Source of the DNA: Ketobacter sp964016105
GTDB taxonomy: Bacteria > Pseudomonadota > Gammaproteobacteria > Pseudomonadales > Ketobacteraceae
Assembly: GCA_964016105.1 (NCBI GenBank)
Contig: CAXHEX010000009.1
Location: forward strand, 135,517-199,516
Direction: 5' to 3'
DNA: 64,000 bases
A program made the translations under genes and the position numbers. The notes beneath the pieces were generated by a model. The model did no database searches and had not been told where the DNA came from. It saw only the letters and a list, made by a program, of their open reading frames with translations. This document shows, piece after piece, positions 59,608 through 64,000 of the stretch (positions are counted from its first letter, which is position 1; each line of letters begins with the position of its first letter).

Positions 59608-62022
59608 ATGTCAGAGCTGGAAAAGCCAGACGACCCCGCCAATAACACCAACGATGCCACCTCTTACATGGCTTTTATCAGTTATCGCCATGCGGATAAT
59701 ACCGAGGAAGACAAACAGTGGGCCACCTGGCTGCATCAGCAGTTGGAAGTGTACGATGTCCCCCATGAACTGATCGGCGCCAAAAATTTGCGGGGGGAGA
59801 TCATTCCCGATCGCATTTACCCCGTGTTTCGTGACGAGGTTTCTTTGCCTGCCAATGCGGATTTAAGTCAGGCAATCACAGACGCCCTGGACCGCTCGCA
59901 GTTTTTGGTGGTGCTCTGTTCACCACGAGCGGTGCAATCCAAATACGTTAATGAAGAAATCCTGCATTTCAAAGCCACCGGCAAAGAAGACCGCATCATG
60001 GCGGGCTTGCTGCTCGGGGAACCCAATGCCTCCATTGACCCGGCGAAAACAGAAGACCCTGAGCATGCGGAAACCCTGGAGTGTTTTCCAGAAGCCTTAC
60101 AATACCGATTATTACCCAATGGAGAGCTGGACAAGTCCCAACCCACCGAACCCATTGCCGCTAACTTCCGGTTACCCGACGGACGCAAAGGGGTCACCAA
60201 CCCGGCGGTGTACAAGCAACAACTGCTGGAACAGGGCCGGCCACGCAAAGAAGCTGAACGCTTGTCTCTGGCCTATGAAGAGCAGATCAATACGGCCAAG
60301 TTGAAAATCATTGCCGGTATTTTGGGGGTTGGGCTTGAAGAGTTGGCCGATCGGGACAAGCTCCACCAATTGAAAAAGGCAAAAGAAAGTGCGCGCAAGG
60401 CCCGTCGATTCAGTGCCATTGTGGGCGGGTTGATGATATTCGCTTTGGCCGGCGCCGGTGTGGCGGTGCAGCAGTATATTCGTGCGCAAAGCCACTTGGA
60501 GCGGGCGGAAGATTTGTTGGGCACGGTACGGAAAAGCATTGATTTTTTGAACTTTGATGCGCGGGATGCGTTTAACAACTATTTGCCCACCCAAGAGCGA
60601 GCACGAATCAGTGAGGAGATTGATAAGTTAGCCGAATTATTAGCAGAATACGGGAATGACAGTACGCAGGACATCCGTCAAAGAGCGGTAGCACTCGCTC
60701 AAAAAGCGGATTTGATTCTGGTGAATAATCAAATGGACCCAAGGCAAGCGGAAGGGCTCTATCTTGAAGCTAATCGGCTACTTAAATTGTTGGTTGAAAA
60801 TGCCCCGGACAGCGCTCTTTTTCAGAGCGACCTCTCGATCTCCTTCGAGAGGCTCGGCGACTTCTCGCTGCGGCTGGGCAATACCCAACAAGCCCTGCAG
60901 CACTATCAGGCTAAGTTACAAATCGACAAAAAACTCATGGCCCTCGACCCTGAAAACTCTCAATTTCAGCGCGACCTCTCGATCTCCTTCGAAAGACTCG
61001 GCGACCTAGCCCTGCGGTTGGGCAATACCCAGCAGGCCCTAGAGCACTATCAAGCCGCATTAGAAATAGCCCAAAAAAGGGTGGCGCTGAACCCTGACAC
61101 CCCCCAGTTTCAGCGCGGCCTTGCCGTCTACCTCGAGAAACTCGGTAACGTTGCCTTGCAGCTGGGCAGCACCCAACAGGCCCTCGAGCACTATCAAGCC
61201 GCATTAGACGCACGTAAAAAACTGGTAACCCTCGACCCTAATAATTCCCAATTTCAGCGCGACCTTTCAATCTCCTTCGAAAATCTCGGCGACCTAGCCC
61301 AACTGCGGCTGAGCAATACTAAGCAAGCCTTAGAGCACTATCAAGCCGCATTAGATACACGCAAAAAATTGCTGGCACTGGACCCCGACAACTCCCAATT
61401 TCGACACGACCTCTCTATCTCACTAGAAAGACTCGGCGACCTCGCACTCAAGACGGGCAATACTCAGCAAGCCTTGGAGCACTATCAAGCCACATTGGAC
61501 GCACGCCAAAAACTGCTGGCCCTCGACCCTGACAACATCCAAGTTCAACACGACCTCGCTGTATCTTTTGACAGACTCGGCAACATCGCACTAAGGCTGG
61601 ACAATACCCAGCAAGCCCTGGAGCACTATCAAGCCGCATTGGAGGCTCGTAAAAAATGGGCGGCTCTCGACCCCGAAAACACCCAATTTCAGCGTGGTCT
61701 ATCTGTCTCCTATGAAAAACTCGGCGACGTTGCCCTTCGACTGGGCAATACCCAAGAGGCCCTGAAGCATTATCAAGCCGCATTGGACGCAAGCCAAAAA
61801 CTGGTGACCCTGGACCGTGAGAACACGCATTTTCAGCGCGACCTCGCTGTGAGTTACGTGAAACTCGCCAATGTCTATACGAAGAAAAATGAGACTGGAT
61901 TAGCCAACACCCATTACCAAAAAGCACTCGATAAATTTTTGTGGATGCAAGAAAAAGGCATATTAGCCGAAAACGACGAACAATATATTCCGCAATTAAA
62001 AGAAACCCTCAGTAAAAAATGA
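59608..62022 (+). CDS. TIR-transmembrane-TPR protein 1
   Basis: This 804-residue protein has a cytoplasmic TIR domain at about residues 18-140: YMAFISYRHAD, QWATWLHQQLEVYDVP, YPVFRDEVSLPANADLSQAI, LVVLCSPRAVQSKYVNEEIL. E116 or E117 sits where NAD-cleaving TIR domains carry their catalytic Glu. A conserved region to about 265 follows, then one membrane helix (268-288, AIVGGLMIFALAGAGVAV), a helical linker, and eight repeats of 48 residues (about 405-790) of TPR type with core RDLSISFERLGDLALRLGNT and QQALEHYQAAL. Such proteins are signalling or immune-like NADases in other bacteria, but no Thoeris partner gene is present. ATG 59608 follows the conserved leader. The next gene is a paralogue. 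Confidence 0.92.
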   Translation: MSELEKPDDPANNTNDATSYMAFISYRHADNTEEDKQWATWLHQQLEVYDVPHELIGAKNLRGEIIPDRIYPVFRDEVSLPANADLSQAITDALDRSQFLVVLCSPRAVQSKYVNEEILHFKATGKEDRIMAGLLLGEPNASIDPAKTEDPEHAETLECFPEALQYRLLPNGELDKSQPTEPIAANFRLPDGRKGVTNPAVYKQQLLEQGRPRKEAERLSLAYEEQINTAKLKIIAGILGVGLEELADRDKLHQLKKAKESARKARRFSAIVGGLMIFALAGAGVAVQQYIRAQSHLERAEDLLGTVRKSIDFLNFDARDAFNNYLPTQERARISEEIDKLAELLAEYGNDSTQDIRQRAVALAQKADLILVNNQMDPRQAEGLYLEANRLLKLLVENAPDSALFQSDLSISFERLGDFSLRLGNTQQALQHYQAKLQIDKKLMALDPENSQFQRDLSISFERLGDLALRLGNTQQALEHYQAALEIAQKRVALNPDTPQFQRGLAVYLEKLGNVALQLGSTQQALEHYQAALDARKKLVTLDPNNSQFQRDLSISFENLGDLAQLRLSNTKQALEHYQAALDTRKKLLALDPDNSQFRHDLSISLERLGDLALKTGNTQQALEHYQATLDARQKLLALDPDNIQVQHDLAVSFDRLGNIALRLDNTQQALEHYQAALEARKKWAALDPENTQFQRGLSVSYEKLGDVALRLGNTQEALKHYQAALDASQKLVTLDRENTHFQRDLAVSYVKLANVYTKKNETGLANTHYQKALDKFLWMQEKGILAENDEQYIPQLKETLSKK
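60820..61980 (+). repeat. Eight tandem 144-bp TPR-encoding repeats (TIR-TPR gene 1)
   Basis: The unit begins TTTCAGCGCGACCTCTC and includes CAAGCCCTGGAGCACTATCA with high DNA identity between copies. The fourth unit has one extra codon (AQLRLSNT); the last is diverged and ends the array. The period is 48 codons rather than the canonical 34, so each unit is a TPR hairpin plus an added helix or loop. Confidence 0.85.
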
Positions 62023-62100
62023 CCGTAAGACTAGCCAGTTAATAACCTACCACGCCCAAGTCACGCATAGAGATTCCCCCCTCAAGACAACCGCGTATTT

Positions 62101-62117
62101 ACTGTAAAGGCTACAGT
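62101..62117. promoter_or_regulatory. Perfect inverted repeat between the TIR-TPR genes
   Basis: ACTGTA-AAGGC-TACAGT (6-bp arms, 5-base spacer) lies 79 bases after the first gene, with no T tail. It could be an operator for the second gene or an mRNA 3' structure. Confidence 0.4.
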
Positions 62118-62156
62118 GAACGCCACCTATTCTTACTGGCCCAGCACGCGGGTCTG

Positions 62157-62185
62157 TTGCGTCAGGACCCAAGTAAATTTACCAT
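62157..62185 (+). promoter_or_regulatory. Probable promoter of TIR-TPR gene 2
   Basis: TTGCGT (62157-62162), a 17-base spacer and TACCAT (62180-62185) match the arrangement before gene 1. The -35 region lies within an inverted repeat GGGTC...GACCC (62150-62170) that gene 1 lacks. Confidence 0.5.
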
Positions 62186-62234
62186 ATACCTCCGTGACTT
62201 AAGCTGCACTCAATAAACAAGTTTAGAGGCACCT

Positions 62235-64000
62235 ATGTCAGAATTGGAAAACCCAGACGACCCCGCCAATAACACCAACGATGCTACCTCCTACATGGCT
62301 TTTATCAGTTATCGCCATGCGGATAATACCGAGGAAGACAAACAGTGGGCCACCTGGCTGCATCAGCAGTTGGAAGTGTACGATGTCCCCCATGAACTGA
62401 TCGGCGCCAAAAATTTGCGGGGGGAGATCATTCCCGATCGCATTTACCCCGTGTTTCGTGACGAGGTTTCTTTGCCTGCCAAAGCGGATTTAAGTCAGGC
62501 AATCACAGACGCCCTAGACCGCTCGCAGTTTTTGGTGGTGCTCTGTTCCCCACGAGCGGTGCAATCCAAATACGTTAATGAAGAAATCCTGCATTTTATA
62601 GCCACCGGCAAAGAAGACCGCATCATGGCGGGCTTGCTGCTAGGGGAGCCCAATGCCTCCATTGATCCGGCGAAAACAGAAGACCCTGAGCATGCCGAAA
62701 CCCTGGAGTGTTTTCCAGAAGCATTACAATACCGATTAACACCCAATGGTAATCTGGATAAATCCCAACCCACCGAACCCATTGCAGCTAACTTCCGCTT
62801 GCCAGGCGGACGCAAAGGGGTCACCAACCCGGCAGTGTACAAGCAACAACTGCTGGAACAGGGTCGGCCACGTAAAGACGCTGAACGCTTGGCTCTGGCC
62901 TATGAAGAACAAATCAATACGGCCAAGTTAAAAATCATTGCCGGTATCTTGGGGGTTGGGCTTGAAGAATTGGTCAATCGGGACAAGCTCCACCAATTGA
63001 AAAAGGCGAGAGAAAGTGTCCGCAAGGCCCGTCGATTCAGTGCCATTGTGGGTGGGTTAATGCTATTCGCTTTGGCCGGCGCCGGTGTGGCGGTACAGCA
63101 GTACGTTCGCGCACAAAGCCACTTGGAGCGGGCGGAAGATTTGTTGGGCACGGTGCGGAAAAGCATTCATTTTTTGAACTTTGATGGGCGGGATGCGTTT
63201 AACAATTATTTACCCACCCGTGAGCGAGCACGAATCAGTGAAGAGATCGATAAGTTAGCCGAACTTTTGGCGGAATACGGAGATGACAGTACGGAAGATC
63301 TCCGTCAACGAGCGGCAACACTGCTTCAAAAAGCGGATCTAATTCTGCGGAATAATCAGATGGACACTAGGCAAGCGGAAGGACTCTATCTTGAAGCCAA
63401 TCAGCTATTTGAATTGTTGGTTGAAAGCAACCCTGACAACACTCAATTTCAGCGCGATCTCTCGATCTCCTTCGAGAGGCTCGGCGACCTCGCCCTGCGG
63501 CTGGGCAATACCCAACAGGCCCAGGAGCACTATCAAGCCGCATTGGGCGCACGCCAAGAACTGGTGGTCCGTGACCCTGACAACACCCAATTTCAGCGCG
63601 ACCTCTCTGTCTCCTTTAATAAACTCGGCAATATCGCCCTGCGGCTGGGCGCCACCGAAAAGGCCCAGGAGCACTATCAAGCCGCATTTGACGCACGCCA
63701 AAAATTGGTCGCCCTCGACCCTGACAACACCCAATTTCAGCGCGACCTCTCTGTCTCATTCAATAAACTCGGAGACCTCGCCCTGCAGCTGGGCAATACC
63801 CAACAGGCCCAGGAGCACTATCAAGCCGCATTGGATGTAGCTAAAAAACTGGTGGCACTCGCCCCTGACAACACCCAATTTCAGCGCGACCTCTCTATCT
63901 CCTTTAATAAACTCGGCAATATCGCCCTGCGGCTGGGCGACACCGAACAGGCCCAGGAGCACTATCAAGCCTTATTGGACGCAAGCCAAAAACTGGTGGC
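62235..64000 (+). CDS. TIR-transmembrane-TPR protein 2, C-terminus cut by window edge
   Basis: The visible 588 codons encode a close paralogue of the preceding protein. The TIR domain (FISYRHADNTEEDKQWATW, LPAKADLSQAITDALDRSQF, SKYVNEEILHF), the membrane helix (AIVGGLMLFALAGAGVAV) and the linker differ at only a few positions. The TPR array differs more: its units read FQRDLSVSFNKLGNIALRLG and AQEHYQAALDARQKLVALDP, and at least four 48-residue units are visible before the sequence ends. The array of gene 2 is internally more uniform than that of gene 1. The frame is open to the edge; ATG 62235 follows the same leader GGCACCT as gene 1. The two proteins could act together or recognise different partners through their TPRs. 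Confidence 0.9.
   Translation, partial: MSELENPDDPANNTNDATSYMAFISYRHADNTEEDKQWATWLHQQLEVYDVPHELIGAKNLRGEIIPDRIYPVFRDEVSLPAKADLSQAITDALDRSQFLVVLCSPRAVQSKYVNEEILHFIATGKEDRIMAGLLLGEPNASIDPAKTEDPEHAETLECFPEALQYRLTPNGNLDKSQPTEPIAANFRLPGGRKGVTNPAVYKQQLLEQGRPRKDAERLALAYEEQINTAKLKIIAGILGVGLEELVNRDKLHQLKKARESVRKARRFSAIVGGLMLFALAGAGVAVQQYVRAQSHLERAEDLLGTVRKSIHFLNFDGRDAFNNYLPTRERARISEEIDKLAELLAEYGDDSTEDLRQRAATLLQKADLILRNNQMDTRQAEGLYLEANQLFELLVESNPDNTQFQRDLSISFERLGDLALRLGNTQQAQEHYQAALGARQELVVRDPDNTQFQRDLSVSFNKLGNIALRLGATEKAQEHYQAAFDARQKLVALDPDNTQFQRDLSVSFNKLGDLALQLGNTQQAQEHYQAALDVAKKLVALAPDNTQFQRDLSISFNKLGNIALRLGDTEQAQEHYQALLDASQKLV
63447..64000 (+). repeat. Tandem 144-bp TPR-encoding repeats (TIR-TPR gene 2), incomplete
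   Basis: Nearly four units are visible. CAATTTCAGCGCGACCTCTC recurs at the start of most units and GCCCAGGAGCACTATCAAGC in all of them, giving very high DNA identity between neighbours; the array continues beyond the window. Confidence 0.85.

Noticed and set aside
59608..64000. Thoeris defence system
   Set aside because: TIR genes are present but no SLOG/SIR2-type ThsA or other effector gene is visible; the right edge may hide partners.

Overview
The window looks like chromosomal DNA of a heterotrophic gammaproteobacterium, probably marine or hydrocarbon-associated; I cannot name the genus. The evidence is the housekeeping set (long single-chain QueF, RimO, YfbR, YadG/YadH, YdjA, AlaA, MscS, Nfi), tRNA genes that encode their own CCA end, an outer-membrane-type lipoprotein and a TonB-dependent receptor. 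Base composition looks close to 50% GC by eye; it was not computed. No phage, integron, insertion sequence or CRISPR array was seen.

Left edge to 18 kb (minus strand): the N-terminal part of a FapA/DUF342 protein leaves the window, followed by one 16.3-kb gene for a 5,421-residue lipoprotein. It carries 26 Ig-like repeats, SbsA-type Ig-like domains, three FG-GAP propellers of seven blades each, and an RTX-like calcium-binding segment after each propeller. 18-24 kb: a TonB-dependent receptor diverges from it, then MscS, a cold-shock protein with a clear promoter, a two-domain thioredoxin-fold protein, tRNA-Ser and a YdjA-type nitroreductase.

24-36 kb: a membrane adenylate cyclase coupled to an AbgT-family transporter, queF, the yadGH exporter, a histidine phosphatase, btuF, tRNA-Gly, rimO, a small coiled-coil protein, a bacterial cereblon-like CULT protein, yfbR and a PIN-PhoH ATPase. 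36-49 kb: a REC-PAS-GGDEF-EAL regulator, a large CoA-transferase, and a metabolic cluster. In that cluster a three-gene minus-strand operon (FAD dehydrogenase, ThDP enzyme, DHOD-like protein) diverges from an aldehyde dehydrogenase gene with a good promoter, and an amidase follows.

49-59 kb: an Atm1-type ABC exporter translationally coupled to an XRE regulator, a glutamine amidotransferase, nfi, tRNA-Glu, an SMP-30-like protein, a DUF962 protein, a membrane-anchored orphan, a GST, a glutathione peroxidase, msrB, and alaA with a downstream orphan. Several of these (GST, Gpx, MsrB, two-domain GST-like protein, nitroreductase) are thiol or oxidative-stress functions.

59-64 kb: two tandem paralogous genes encode TIR - transmembrane - TPR proteins; the second runs off the right edge. 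Their promoters are duplicated along with the coding regions, and the TPR part is a 144-bp DNA repeat array. The three most unusual items are this TIR/TPR pair, the giant triple-propeller lipoprotein and the CULT-domain protein.
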